DNA from: Pseudobacteriovorax sp.
GTDB taxonomy: Bacteria > Bdellovibrionota_B > Oligoflexia > Oligoflexales > Oligoflexaceae
Assembly: GCA_013215145.1 (NCBI GenBank)
Contig: JABSRP010000003.1
Coordinates: 62,001-126,000 of the forward strand
Reading direction: 5' to 3'
DNA length: 64,000 nt
Both the position numbers and the translations under genes were made by a program. The notes under the pieces were generated by a model. The model was not told the origin of the DNA and did no database searches. It worked only from the letters and a program-made list of their open reading frames with translations. Positions 36,785 to 46,783 of the stretch are shown piece after piece; position 1 is the stretch's first letter, and each line of letters starts with the position of its first letter.

Positions 36785-36810
36785 TGGTCCCTTTCTGGGA
36801 CCAGGTTTTT
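36785..36810 (+). terminator. rho-independent terminator
   Basis: TGGTCCC (36785-36791), loop TTTCT, GGGACCA (36797-36803), then GGTTTTT. A perfect seven-pair stem that probably ends the secreted-protein transcript. Confidence 0.75.
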
Positions 36811-37121
36811 CCTAATTTAATGTAATCTCGATCATAGACTTCCGAGATCCCCCCCCCTCCTATTTTATAATTCCCTTGCAGATTTTCCTCTCTCCAAAAG
36901 CTATCAAGTATAGCGCTCAATAGTTAAGAATCGCCACACTCCGGCGCAACGGGTGTTTAATTGACTGTAAAAAAAACTAACAGCAGTCTAAAGAACTAAC
37001 GCAAAACAACAGTTTAGGTTTCCTCACCCACAACTAAATCAAGTGCTTATCTAGCGGTTCTATACTTGCACTTCAAATAGCGGTGTTTTTTCTGCTCTTA
37101 TTGTTAATGTGGGTTTGTCTA
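36811..37121. other. intergenic spacer with poly-C run
   Basis: About 310 AT-rich bases between the terminator and the protease lipoprotein gene. It contains a run of eight or nine C near 36849. I see no gene in it. Confidence 0.4.
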
Positions 37122-38093
37122 ATGAAGTATTTTAGGTTGTTGGGTTTATTGCTTCTTTTTTCATGTAGCCATACTCAGGAGATTCCTGAAGAATACCAAT
37201 ACTTATTTTACAAAACTAAAAATAGCAATCAGGTGCTCTTGCAACAAAAACACCCTAGGCATGCTCCCCAACCGCCAAAGTTCACTGTTACGTTATCACC
37301 AGAACTAGAAACACAAGAGCTAACATTTATCGTTAAGGCAGAGCCTATAAGAACAGTTGAAGTAAGAAAAATTCAGTTTTTTTATGATACGAAAAATATC
37401 ATATTAAATTATGATGCAAATGACAGAGCCTTAGAGATTAATCCAGCGAGTAAATCGCTTGAAAAGCAAACTCCTTTGGCCTTAAACTCCCATTTAAAAA
37501 TGACAAATCAAGTAATCTCTGCTCTCGGTGTGCTGAAGAGTAAGTCGGGGCCTAGTTTAAGTTGTTCTGGCTTCTTTATAGGTAAAGGTAGGTTCGTAAC
37601 AAATCATCATTGTGTAGCAAAAATCAAAAACTGCAATCACTTAGAAATTTTGGTACGGGATAAAAACCAGCAGATTAGGGCTTTTAAGTGCCTTGGCCTC
37701 GATAAGATTGACAGCACCTTAGACCTAGCAGTTCTCATTAGTGATAGACCTGCGCAAGATTATCTTCCCCTGGTTCTCAAACAGGACCAAACTGCATTCG
37801 TAGACAATCGTCATGTGTGGGCTATCAATTTTCGCGATAATAAGTTAACAGTTCGAAAGTGCCTGAGCTTTGCTGAAGAACGCAGCGGGAGAGCAACTGG
37901 AATATGCCTTAAACAATATGGTTGTAAACTCGCTAGCTTCGTTCATTCTTGTTCATTAAAAACTGAGCCTGGTGATTCAGGAAGTCCGATTGTTAATTCA
38001 AAAGGACAGGTCTTAGGGCTCCTTTGGGGAAGCGCTGATCGTCCTTCCGGTCAACTATCTTTATTCAGCCCAAGCCACCTACTTAAGCCTTAG
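37122..38093 (+). CDS. trypsin-like serine protease lipoprotein
   Basis: 323 aa from the ATG at 37122, which gives a lipoprotein signal (LLGLLLLFSC). The chymotrypsin-fold domain occupies about residues 135-320: His in FVTNHHCV, Asp in STLDLAVL, Ser in EPGDSGSPIV, all three of the catalytic triad. Residues 25-125 form an extra N-terminal region without a recognised domain. It would be anchored in the envelope and cut proteins or act as a surface protease. Cysteine pairs around the active site suggest disulfides. The IS graveyard begins right behind it. Confidence 0.8.
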   Translation: MKYFRLLGLLLLFSCSHTQEIPEEYQYLFYKTKNSNQVLLQQKHPRHAPQPPKFTVTLSPELETQELTFIVKAEPIRTVEVRKIQFFYDTKNIILNYDANDRALEINPASKSLEKQTPLALNSHLKMTNQVISALGVLKSKSGPSLSCSGFFIGKGRFVTNHHCVAKIKNCNHLEILVRDKNQQIRAFKCLGLDKIDSTLDLAVLISDRPAQDYLPLVLKQDQTAFVDNRHVWAINFRDNKLTVRKCLSFAEERSGRATGICLKQYGCKLASFVHSCSLKTEPGDSGSPIVNSKGQVLGLLWGSADRPSGQLSLFSPSHLLKP

Positions 38094-38127
38094 GGCAAAG
38101 AAATGCTTCAGAGAATTAAAACCAAGC

Positions 38128-38328
38128 TTATGCTGGTAGCAGAATTCCATCCTTAAACTCTTCTTGCTTTTGAGCGGCAAACTCGAAGCAACGGTGAATT
38201 TCTTTTGCTCCTTCGTGAAACTCATTTTCCAAGCTAGTTTTTAATTCTAAAAATCGGCATTCATGCCCAACATCATAGACAAGGTGCTGGAAGAAGAAAT
38301 CGGTCCTGTTGATAGATCCTAAATTACG
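38128..38328 (-). pseudogene. decapitated 3' end of an unknown gene
   Basis: An open frame of 67 codons on the minus strand with no start codon, ending in LLPA then TAA at 38128-38130. It reads NRTDFFFQHLVYDVGHECRF and a Glu/Lys-rich helical tail. The open frame begins exactly where IS1182-type sequence starts on the other side, so the 5' half was probably removed by that insertion. No family recognised. Confidence 0.35.
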
Positions 38329-38368
38329 TTATATAACATCTTAGAAATTTTCTTGTATCGGAGCGAGT

Positions 38369-38637
38369 ATGCAAGGACGGCAACCTTATCTCCCACCAAT
38401 GTTTATCGATGGTAATCTAGAAAGCTACGTACCAAAGCGGCACTTATTGCGTAAAGTCAGCAAATAAATCAATCTGAGTTTTATTAAGCCAATTCCAGAG
38501 CATCTATATGCTCCTCGCGGTCAGCCCTGATTAGATCCTGCGGTTTTTTTTAAATGCAATTGATAGCATATCTATTCGATATCAAATCAGATAGGAAGCT
38601 TTGTGATGAGGTTTCATGCAATCTGGCCTATCGTTGG
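38369..38637 (+). pseudogene. IS1182-type (IS5-like) transposase remnant
   Basis: The N-terminal part of a DDE transposase, read as MQGRQPYLPPMFIDGN, ESYVPKRHLLRKVSK, LYAPRGQP, DPAVFFK and then, in another frame, AYLFDIKSDRKLCDE and NLAYRW, the classic order of the DUF772 N-terminal domain. It has stops at codons 33 and 57 and a one-base deletion near 38555. It ends abruptly at about 38637, where IS66 sequence follows. Confidence 0.75.
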
Positions 38638-39424
38638 TGGGTTCTCCACCCAGCAAAGCTGCTATTTCGAAATACATGATACGAGATCTGGAAGCGTTAC
38701 CCCAGAGATTTTAATTCGTTCAAATTGCGAATACTTACTTACCGATGTTTATTCAGGCTATTCAGAAGCTACGGATGAAGCAAGTCTGAAGAGAATTGAA
38801 CGGGACCTACCCTCAATAACAAACTACTTCTGTAATGCTCATGCAAGACGTTACTTCAATGAGGTTCAGGATTCAGAGTTTGAATGCTTTATGGATAAAT
38901 ACCAGGAAATCTACCAGCTGAATAAAGAACGCGAATCTAATGATCACATTAGATCAATATTTAGTGAGATGAAAAAAAGAGCCGAAATCATGTTAGATAG
39001 CTACTCTAATAAGAGCGCAGCGTCAAAAGCCCTCTGATATTTCACCAGAAACTTTGACGGATTAACTAGGTTCCTAAGCGATCCACAGATCCCAATTGAT
39101 AATAATAGTCAAGAGAGGTTGCTACGTAGCGCAGTAATAGGAAGAAAAACTTGGTTCGGAACTCACTCAAAACGTGGAGCGAAAACTGCTGCGATATTAT
39201 TTTCTCTTATCGAAAGTTGTAAAATCAAAAATATCAATCCCCGCAGATACTTCGCAATGGTCATTGCTGATCTGCATGCTGGAAAGCCTGGGTTTTCACC
39301 TCATCAGGCAGCTCGTGACCAACTTATTAGATATAAAAACTTTTTAAAAAATCGAATATTGGGTCGTATTCAGGTCGAACTACTTTACCTCGTAAAGTAC
39401 TTTACAAGTAGAAGTTTAAAATAA
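38638..39424 (+). pseudogene. truncated IS66 transposase (TnpC) with in-frame stop
   Basis: The C-terminal half of an IS66 TnpC: GGFSTQQSCYFEIHDTRSG, LLTDVYSGYSE with a catalytic Asp, CNAHARRYF, then a TGA at 39035-39037 where relatives have Arg, then YFTRNFDGLTRFL, IPIDNNSQERLLR with the catalytic Glu, and RGAKTAAILFSLIESCK. It is fused head-on to the IS1182 remnant, probably by a deletion. It is not close in sequence to the intact TnpC at 47562-49199. Confidence 0.8.
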
Positions 39425-39465
39425 GTTTGTGCTACAATGTCAAAGATCGATCAATGGAGGGTATA

Positions 39466-39915
39466 ATGAAAATTTTTATGGCAATATTTCTTCCTTTCCT
39501 TATTGGTGCGAGTAACTGTGCAGTAACTGTAGAAGAAAGACCCAATCACCGACTCATGGAAAAACGGTTTATTGTTGCAGAGAATGCCGAAGTCCAGAAA
39601 TTCGTTCCTGAAGACCACTGGGACGAAGTTCTGGAGATTTTGGAAAGAAATAAAGTTAATAACAACGAAGTTTTCCAGAAAAAAATAAGCAATAAACTTA
39701 AAACCTATTCTCTGAAAAAAGGGAGCGTTTTCACCGTGCAAACGGTAATCTTCTCTACCCCCAGTGTTGGTGATTATTTCCGTTTTATTTTAAAAAACGA
39801 GGACCCGAAGTCAAAGATTAAACACTTGAACGTCGGGGAGTTTGCTCGTTGTGGCTCTCACCACACCGACAACTGTTTGGGAGTAAACCACACGTTCCTT
39901 AGGATGAAAAAATAA
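39466..39915 (+). CDS. hypothetical secreted protein
   Basis: 149 aa from the ATG at 39466 (GGAGGG five bases upstream). A signal peptide MKIFMAIFLPFLIGASNC ends in a Cys; the lipobox ASNC is not canonical, so it may be a lipoprotein or a secreted protein. The mature part is basic and helical in its first half (HWDEVLEILERNK) and has a Cys/His-rich tail (RCGSHHTDNCLGVNH) that could bind metal or form a disulfide. No family recognised. It lies between two IS remnants. Confidence 0.6.
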   Translation: MKIFMAIFLPFLIGASNCAVTVEERPNHRLMEKRFIVAENAEVQKFVPEDHWDEVLEILERNKVNNNEVFQKKISNKLKTYSLKKGSVFTVQTVIFSTPSVGDYFRFILKNEDPKSKIKHLNVGEFARCGSHHTDNCLGVNHTFLRMKK

Positions 39916-40162
39916 CTCAAAATAGAACCCAAGAGCCAATGAAAATGCACTCGACCACGGGACGAATAGTCGAAAAATACCAAAGTCAATCGTTCCTAAT
40001 ACTCTTTGAAGACTGCAGATGCACTGAACACAATATACTGACAGTCAATTTTTATCGGGCCCATAATAGTGTCAGGCAATATTAGTGCAATAACCGAATT
40101 TCTACGAGGCGACTATGTCGGATTTTTCTAGTTTGCTTGAACAGAATAGGGAAAATAATCTT
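39916..40162. other. intergenic spacer in IS-remnant region
   Basis: About 250 bases with no supported gene. An 18-codon frame at 40114-40170 has GAGG upstream, but it is too short to call. Confidence 0.4.
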
Positions 40163-40261
40163 CTACTCTGAGGCTAACTTCATCGCAAGTTCTATCGGGG
40201 TTAAACCGTTTTATGAGGTTTGTGGCCTTTCGTAGTTATACTTACGAAGTAGCAGCGTATT
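40163..40261 (-). pseudogene. IS3-family transposase 3' remnant
   Basis: 33 codons on the minus strand read NTLLLRKYNYERPQTS, a stop, then NGLTPIELAMKLASE, matching the conserved end of IS3-group transposases (YNYERPHxALNGLTPxEFA). The rest of the element is gone. It lies directly behind the third kinase gene in the same direction. Confidence 0.7.
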
Positions 40262-40270
40262 CCATATTTT

Positions 40271-43090
40271 TTAGGCTACTTTTTTCTGCTCGGTTAATAT
40301 GTAGTATTTCTCAGGTAGAGTTAGAATTAGCTCGAAAGGTACAAAGCCTTGCTTCGTCAAAATAGGCTCAACAGCAGAGGTGCCCAACCGAACAAATGCC
40401 GCCCCACCGTGCGTCTGAAAGTATTGACGCACTGCAGCCATACCGACCCCTCGCCCTGATATTTCACTCACTCGCTCCGCTGTTGAAATGCCACTAAAGA
40501 AGATTGATTCTGCGATTTCTTCTAGATCAATATCATCTCCATCATTAGGCACTCGATTGTTTTGACCTGCAAGAGCGAGCAAGCGTTCTACATTAAGACC
40601 AGCACCATCGTCGGAATACACGATTACGAGATTTCTCGTGTTTGCCTCGGTCGAAAGACATATTCTTATTTTCCCCTTAGAGTTTTTACCAAGCCGACGA
40701 CGAACATCTGCTTTTTCAATCCCATGATCCATACTGTTACGAATGACATGTACCATCGCGCTACGAATAATATTTTGTCCCTCTTCCGACAGGAGATATC
40801 CACCTCCTTCAAAACTTAGCTCCGGCTCTTCCTTATCAAGATCTCGAGCTAATCGTTTTGTGTCGCTAAAAAGCTCGTTGATAACCTGTTCTGCCGGGGT
40901 GAAAATTATGGATTCAATTTCATGATTGATATCTCGCATAGCTAGTCTGTATTGCGAAGGAATAGCATCTACGACCGCAGTATTAACCTGATGGATTCTC
41001 TCAGCAAGGCTATGCGAAATACCCACAGCATCGTCGGTTTTTCTACCTAACTTCTCATTATTGATAGTCTCATATCTCAGTAGTAGTTTTTCTAATAGAT
41101 GATGATGGTGCAGAAGGGTATTTCGAAAATCATTTCCTAAATTGACATCTGAATCGCTGATTAGCTGTTCGACCTCATGAACACGAGGGGTCAATTGTTG
41201 AAATCCGAGCGTGCGAGCGCTCCCCTTGATCGTATGAAGGTTGATAAAGACTATTTTTATACTAGAGTCTTCTAATTGATGATCCAAACTCAGTAGTCGA
41301 ATGTTATCACGTATAAAATTCAAACTACTAACAATAAAGCGAGAAAACTGCTTTGGAGAAACAGCAATGACTTCAGCTATAAACCTAAGCTCTTCTTGGC
41401 CCTTGCTAGCCTCAAGTTCGAGTTGCTTGATACGTGTCGCATCACGGATCGAAACAATAATCTTTTCAACTAACTCGTCCGAATTGATGATTGGAGTCCA
41501 TCCAAACTGGAGCACCTTGTTAGTATTTTCGAATTGAAATATGATTTCTTCAGGTAGGCAATGTTGATTCGCTTCAAAATTTATACTATCACCATTAATA
41601 GTTGAAAGTAAAACGGAGTGAGCCTGATCTCGAAGCTCAGAACCGATATTCAAATTCGAAAACAAAACATCGAGGGCTGGAAGTCCTGCTAGAGTCTGAG
41701 TTTCCAAGATACCCTTAGTTGATTCCGAAAAGGTATCGGATATGATCAGATTTTCGTCCTTGATAACAATAATGCCAAGCTCGATATTTGCCATGATAGA
41801 TTTTATTTCGCGAGTTTGAGATTCTACCATCTCTTCGAGATGCTCATTCAACTCCTTTACCTTGAATGATTCTTTTTCTAAGCCTTGATTCAATGATTGG
41901 ATTCGTTCGAAAGACTCCTTTTCTCGAAGGCGTACCTTATCGGCCAAAGCAAGAGAAATCAGTGTCGTTTCTATCACGTTTCCAATAGGGACACCCCATT
42001 GACCAAACTCACCGAGAGGTAACACCCCCATGAGAGCAAGGTTCCTGTACAGTAAAGCTAACAAAAAAGCCAACCATGCCATGGTGAAAAAGTATGCTGG
42101 TCGAAAACGTTCGACGCTTCTAATACTACCGGCAGATAGTGCGAAAAAGGTGAGATACATACCATTCAAAACGATAAACACACCTCCAATTCGCTCATGT
42201 AAAAACAACAGAACCAGTCCAAACGGAACTAACGTAATACCTATCAAATTAGCATACCTTAGAATCTTCCGTTTCCTCAGTCCTAACAGATAGTACGTCA
42301 ATAAAAAAGCGAAGAAGGTACTAATCCCGGCATAAATTAACTGCCCCATGTTCATATGAAATTTTATGTTGTCCGTAAAGACAATGATCAGTCCTGTTTG
42401 GACTAAAGTGAGAATAATCATCGAAGCAATGAAACCGGCGTAGAAAACATACGTGATTGTTCGCAGCTGAATATACAAGCATAAGTTATACACTCCCATT
42501 ACGGCTAGCATTGAAATTAATGAGAACCCGATAATGTAGTCTCTTTTTGCCTCTCTATAGAAACTCTTAGGATCCATCATTGTAGAAGCAAAAACAACGG
42601 AACCTTTCGAGGTGATTCGAGCCAAGAGATATGTCCTCCCTGAAGGAATCGAAAGATCAACCGTTGCAAAACGATGTCTCACAGTTGTTTCATCGAGAAC
42701 CAATCGATCACCAACGCGTTTCTCTTGTAAAATCTCGCCATCTGGACTCATCAACCAGTACTCTATATGATCGATACTGGGATAATGATTATAAAGAAAT
42801 ACATCCTTATTCAGGCTGGTTGTCTGGTCGATCCGAACAATCATCCATACTGCGCTACTAGTGAATCCGAATGTTCCTCTTTTTTCTGGCATTTGCAATG
42901 TACGGCCCGCCTGAAATTCACTCCAGACATCTTTGACTTTCAAGTGCCGATCCGAATCTATGAGATAATGAGAGTCAAGTCCGAGTTTCGTACTTTGGAA
43001 GTCTTCATTAATTATCAGAGTCTCTGCCATAGATTCTCCAATATTCATAGTCAACAGGAAGCAGGTTATAGTCCAAAGCACCAGGTTCAT
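40271..43090 (-). CDS. 7TMR-DISM sensor kinase with HPt and CheA-like ATPase domains
   Basis: 939 aa, with a perfect ribosome site (AAGGAGG). Signal peptide (to about 22), DISMED2-like domain (25-180; FTSSAVWMIVRI), seven helices (about 190-395), coiled coil (400-445), PAS-like domain (445-580), HPt with the acceptor His in LHTIKGSARTLGF, and GHKL ATPase with HVIRNSMDHGIE, DDGAG and GRGVGMAAV. Same architecture as the 6380-9169 kinase, to which it is clearly paralogous. It should phosphorylate its own HPt His and pass phosphate to a receiver encoded elsewhere. The IS3 remnant at its 3' end shows nearby transposon activity. Confidence 0.85.
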   Translation of the reverse strand: MNLVLWTITCFLLTMNIGESMAETLIINEDFQSTKLGLDSHYLIDSDRHLKVKDVWSEFQAGRTLQMPEKRGTFGFTSSAVWMIVRIDQTTSLNKDVFLYNHYPSIDHIEYWLMSPDGEILQEKRVGDRLVLDETTVRHRFATVDLSIPSGRTYLLARITSKGSVVFASTMMDPKSFYREAKRDYIIGFSLISMLAVMGVYNLCLYIQLRTITYVFYAGFIASMIILTLVQTGLIIVFTDNIKFHMNMGQLIYAGISTFFAFLLTYYLLGLRKRKILRYANLIGITLVPFGLVLLFLHERIGGVFIVLNGMYLTFFALSAGSIRSVERFRPAYFFTMAWLAFLLALLYRNLALMGVLPLGEFGQWGVPIGNVIETTLISLALADKVRLREKESFERIQSLNQGLEKESFKVKELNEHLEEMVESQTREIKSIMANIELGIIVIKDENLIISDTFSESTKGILETQTLAGLPALDVLFSNLNIGSELRDQAHSVLLSTINGDSINFEANQHCLPEEIIFQFENTNKVLQFGWTPIINSDELVEKIIVSIRDATRIKQLELEASKGQEELRFIAEVIAVSPKQFSRFIVSSLNFIRDNIRLLSLDHQLEDSSIKIVFINLHTIKGSARTLGFQQLTPRVHEVEQLISDSDVNLGNDFRNTLLHHHHLLEKLLLRYETINNEKLGRKTDDAVGISHSLAERIHQVNTAVVDAIPSQYRLAMRDINHEIESIIFTPAEQVINELFSDTKRLARDLDKEEPELSFEGGGYLLSEEGQNIIRSAMVHVIRNSMDHGIEKADVRRRLGKNSKGKIRICLSTEANTRNLVIVYSDDGAGLNVERLLALAGQNNRVPNDGDDIDLEEIAESIFFSGISTAERVSEISGRGVGMAAVRQYFQTHGGAAFVRLGTSAVEPILTKQGFVPFELILTLPEKYYILTEQKKVA

Positions 43091-43330
43091 ACAGACCTCC
43101 TTAATAAGAGTCTTTTCGTCACCTTAAGCTAAGTCTTTATTCCGATCATGAAATTATTGCTGAAAAGCCAAGGGGCGTTCAATTTGGAGTTTACGCGTCT
43201 GCTATATCTAACTGAAATTAATCCTTGTACCAAGTTTGACATTCTTTTATGCAGAGTAGGATTTCTTTAGAGACAGCACAATACGATGTTTTTGTTAAAG
43301 CAGAGGATACACAATCCTAATCATAATGAA

Positions 43331-44179
43331 TCAAAGTAGTTGTTCTAATTGTAAGGTTTGAGACATCGGCGAAAAGTTGGAAGTCCTTACAAAAGTGCCA
43401 AAATCGTCGTTACCTCTAGCATCACTAGGGATATTTCCGTCTTCGTCAACATCAAAGGTATGTGAGACAATCCCGAGCAGGCGAATTGGAGAGTTGTTTT
43501 CGTCCACCTCATAGACGGGGCCTCCAGAGTTCCCAAACCAGGCCCAGCAGTTACTGTCGTAAGTGATGCCGTCGTAAGTGACTTGATTGGGAAATACCTT
43601 GTTTTCTGCTTGGTAGCCAGTATAGATACAATCTTTGGTAATAAGGCGTTTAAGAGTTCCTGTTTGACTTGGAAACCCTACTAACTCCACCGCAATTTCC
43701 GTCTCTTCACTGAGATCCTCTTGGATATAGTCTGTAGGGAATGCGCTTAGGTAACTGATGGAATTTGTCAAAGAAGCCTCATAAAGAAGATAAGCGATAT
43801 CAGTTGTATCGCCGTCATAGATGACTTGAGTGATCTGATCGTCAGCGATGACCAAATTATCCTCAGCTGAGGCCTCGCCAGACTCACTGAATACAATAGA
43901 CATACCAGTAAAATCAGCTGGGACGGTGTCCTGATCCCGAAAGCAATGCTTCGCGGTAATGAAAAGGCCATGCTTTAGCAAAGTCCCCGAACACCTTCCT
44001 AGATCCGTCGTGACATTAGCCACATAGGGATATCGTGTGCTGGCAATTTCGCGAACTGAGGTATCTTCATACTCTGGCGCTTCGTCACTCGTTGGATTTA
44101 CGGTGGTAGGGGTTGTGCTGTCATCACCGCAGGATGCATGGAGCAAGACGATAAGCATCATTAATATTTTTTTTGTCAT
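43331..44179 (-). CDS. trypsin-like serine protease lipoprotein
   Basis: 282 aa from the ATG at 44177-44179, with a lipoprotein signal ending LLHASCGDD and a Thr/Pro-rich linker. The chymotrypsin-like domain shows GRCSGTLLKHGLFITAKHC with catalytic His, DTTDIAYLLYEA with Asp, and WAWFGNSGGPVYE with Ser. Length and order fit V8/trypsin-like exported proteases. It is not close to the protease at 37122. It is divergent from the lipoprotein-sensor operon beginning at 44542. Confidence 0.83.
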   Translation of the reverse strand: MTKKILMMLIVLLHASCGDDSTTPTTVNPTSDEAPEYEDTSVREIASTRYPYVANVTTDLGRCSGTLLKHGLFITAKHCFRDQDTVPADFTGMSIVFSESGEASAEDNLVIADDQITQVIYDGDTTDIAYLLYEASLTNSISYLSAFPTDYIQEDLSEETEIAVELVGFPSQTGTLKRLITKDCIYTGYQAENKVFPNQVTYDGITYDSNCWAWFGNSGGPVYEVDENNSPIRLLGIVSHTFDVDEDGNIPSDARGNDDFGTFVRTSNFSPMSQTLQLEQLL

Positions 44180-44541
44180 AAAGACCAAGTCATAGAAGTT
44201 GCGATAAACCGATTCTTAAACTAGTGGGACTTCAAAAGAGTAAAAAAGCATTTTGGTCCCATAACCTTAATGATACGAGATTATCACAGTCCAGTCCCAT
44301 TGGTATGACATTCGCGAAATGTGACGGCGACCTTCCTGGTTAGCTGGTTTCAGTAATCTACCAAATTGATTTTACTTATGAGGTTGAAATGCATTTTTAA
44401 CAATAAAAAATTTAGGGAAAAAACGCGGCTATCAGCGAGGTAAGTTGAACGACCCATACGAGATTTTTGAGAAGGCCTTGAATCTTACCGAAAAACACCG
44501 ATTGGACTTAGAGGTATAAGTAGACTAGAAGGTGCGAAGGT
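44180..44541. other. intergenic region between divergent genes
   Basis: About 360 bases holding the promoters of the protease (minus) and the cytochrome-motif lipoprotein (plus). A 24-codon TTG-started frame at 44445-44519 has GAGG upstream but no other support. No clear -35/-10 pair seen. Confidence 0.4.
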
Positions 44542-45993
44542 ATGACAAAGGGATACGTAAATAGACTTTTACCATGGGGTATCGCCGCAGCAACGATAAC
44601 GTTCCTTTTGGCTTGTAAGCATTATGGTGAAAAAGGGCAAACAGACTCGATTGTTGCTAACACTTCCAGCAGTGACTTACTGCTGTTTGATGTCAACGAT
44701 ACTGCTTTTCTATGGCCCGTGCCGACTAACGAAGATGAGATCGCCAATCTTTGGCCTGCATCAGACTATTACCCTCAAGATTACTACGATAAACTTCAGG
44801 ATTTTGTCAATTCTGATGATAGATTTAGAACGGATCGCTACCGCGAGAGTGGCGACGAGGTGGAGCGGAATCGAAAGTTCTTGACCCTTTCGGTGCCTGA
44901 GGCGGCTGATCTCACCAATTGGCGTGTTTCCAGCTTCCGCTTTGACCCTTGTTTTCCCGATCTGAACCTTCTCCAAAGTAATCCTGCTGCCTGCATCCCG
45001 CAGATTCGCCTTGTGGCCCAGCCGATACGTATGCGGTTTAATAGCCGTATCAATCGCCATATCCTTCAGGTGTTGGATTTCACGGCACACCTGGCCTATA
45101 ACCTGCCTAAAGACGTCGTCGAAACGATTGTTAACGAGCTCGCCCTTATCAAAGCCTCTCAAATCGGCGAAGATGGACAATCTCCTACAGATGGTGTGCC
45201 TCTGGGAATCCATCCGTCTCTGGGTGGCCCTCAGGCAAAGGACTTCCAAGGGCAGCTAAAGCAATTCGTTGATCGCCACGTGAGCCTTGAGCGATTGGCA
45301 GGTATAGCCCTCATGGGAGTCGGTACGTCCCGGAATAATTGGGTTTTTGTCGCACATACGATAGAAAATGGAGAGCTTGTCTTGCAGAATGTACGAAACA
45401 CAGAATCTCCACGAATCATGCTGTCTACCTTAGGTAGCGGCGCGCGCATGGGGGTGTTTCCTGATCCGCAAGGTCCCAGTCTTGTCCCGTTGAAAGATCT
45501 TAGAGACGGTCTGAGCGATCGTGATCGCAATCAGCTGCATGTTGTCCAACACCCGGTGAAGGCGACTGTTTTAAATACAGACTGTATCAGTTGTCATGTT
45601 GAGTCATCCATCACGATACGCGAGCGCATTCTTGCTAGCTATACGGGTTTAGAGGACCAGCGGTATCGCATACCTGAAGGAGTCACTGGGTATACGAAAC
45701 ATATGCGCGAGGATAATTGGAACGTTGTCAATTTTGGTTTTACCGGTAGCACTCAAGCACGCAATCAACCTAGTGCCTCGATTCGCGTGGCTCATGAAGT
45801 TGCTTTGGTAGCGGCATACATTAACCAACGTTATCGCAATAGTACTGTTGGGCCTGGGCTTTTCTGTCCCAATGAAGAGCTAACATGGCAATGCTTGTAT
45901 AGTGAGACCATCGATCAAAGAGACTTTCAAGGCATCATGAGGCACGTTGATATTTGCTTATCAGCTTGTCAGCTCTTGGGGCAGCCTCAGTGA
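44542..45993 (+). CDS. lipoprotein with single CxxCH motif
   Basis: 483 aa. Signal peptide ends in lipobox FLLACKH. The long mature part starts with a repeated Leu/Phe/Pro-rich segment (FDVNDTAFLWPVP) and has a haem-binding-type motif DCISCH (Cys348 to His352) within TVLNTDCISCHVESS, suggesting a covalently bound haem c or a zinc site. No known family recognised; myxobacterial lipoproteins of this type exist with cytochrome-like ends. The stop overlaps the following sensor gene by one base (TGATG), so the pair is co-translated: an input module for the sensor is likely. Confidence 0.7.
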   Translation: MTKGYVNRLLPWGIAAATITFLLACKHYGEKGQTDSIVANTSSSDLLLFDVNDTAFLWPVPTNEDEIANLWPASDYYPQDYYDKLQDFVNSDDRFRTDRYRESGDEVERNRKFLTLSVPEAADLTNWRVSSFRFDPCFPDLNLLQSNPAACIPQIRLVAQPIRMRFNSRINRHILQVLDFTAHLAYNLPKDVVETIVNELALIKASQIGEDGQSPTDGVPLGIHPSLGGPQAKDFQGQLKQFVDRHVSLERLAGIALMGVGTSRNNWVFVAHTIENGELVLQNVRNTESPRIMLSTLGSGARMGVFPDPQGPSLVPLKDLRDGLSDRDRNQLHVVQHPVKATVLNTDCISCHVESSITIRERILASYTGLEDQRYRIPEGVTGYTKHMREDNWNVVNFGFTGSTQARNQPSASIRVAHEVALVAAYINQRYRNSTVGPGLFCPNEELTWQCLYSETIDQRDFQGIMRHVDICLSACQLLGQPQ

Positions 45994-46733
45994 TGGTCTT
46001 TGTAGCTTGGTTTATCGCCGCAATCATCAGCCATGCTGCTTATGCCGACCCGCAGGCCATCAGTCTTGAAACGAGTGTTGTGGGTGAGACCTATGGTACC
46101 AACAGTTGGGTTTACAGTGGGGAGGCGGACTTTGAGGACGTCATCCAAGAGGACTTTCAATCCAAGTTTGTCAAAAGCCTGCGCGAGGTTATCTTTCTTC
46201 CCCTAGAGAAGACCACCATGTGGGTCAAAATACCATTTAGCAATCCCACGAATCAGGTGAAAACTCTTTGGATTCATGAATCGCTTAATTACACTGATTA
46301 TTTTGCGTTGTATACCGAAGACGAGGGGCTAATCGGTTCCTTAAGCTCCGAAGGCTTAAGGGATCGAACAATTTCTCTCAATTTGCCGCCAAATACCACC
46401 AAAACCGTATACATCAAAAAGAGCTCTGTGGCTGTACAGATTCAAACCTGGAGCTATTGGAGCGATTATGAAGATCTCGTTGGTCATTTGTCTATATCTC
46501 ATATGCACTGGGGAATTGCGACAGCAATTTTTTTCACCAGTTTGATTTTTAATATTATCCTTTTTCTTTCGTTTAAGGATCGCTACTACCTGAGTTACTG
46601 TGTCTACATTGTGACTATGATGGGATTATCAACACTGTTGTGGGGTGTTTTTGAGCTTAGGTCTGTTTCTGAAATATTTCTAACTATTATGCCAATGAAT
46701 TTGATTGTATCCGTTGCATCTGAGTGGGTCTAG
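45993..46733 (+). pseudogene. 7TMR-DISM sensor truncated by IS66
   Basis: The first about 240 codons of a 7TM sensor: signal peptide ending AAYADPQ, DISMED2-like beta domain (MWVKIPFSNPTNQVKTLWI, FALYTEDEG, LPPNTTKTVYIKKS), and the first helices (WGIATAIFFTSLIFNIILFL, YYLSYCVYIVTMMG). It stops at 46731-46733 inside the left end of the IS66 element. The output domain is missing and no continuation is found to the right of the element, so the gene is broken. It was the second gene of the operon with the CxxCH lipoprotein. Confidence 0.8.
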
Positions 46734-46783
46734 CCAAAGAAACTGAGGACGATATCCTGTGATCATCAGTCATAGGAGTATGT

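Noticed and set aside
36845-36860. Poly-C run as a phase-variation tract
   Set aside because: It is in an intergenic spacer far from start codons or promoter elements that I can identify.
40114-40170. 18-codon frame with GAGG upstream
   Set aside because: Too short and lies over the IS3 remnant.
44445-44519. 24-codon TTG-started frame upstream of the CxxCH lipoprotein
   Set aside because: Short, non-ATG start, no recognisable product.
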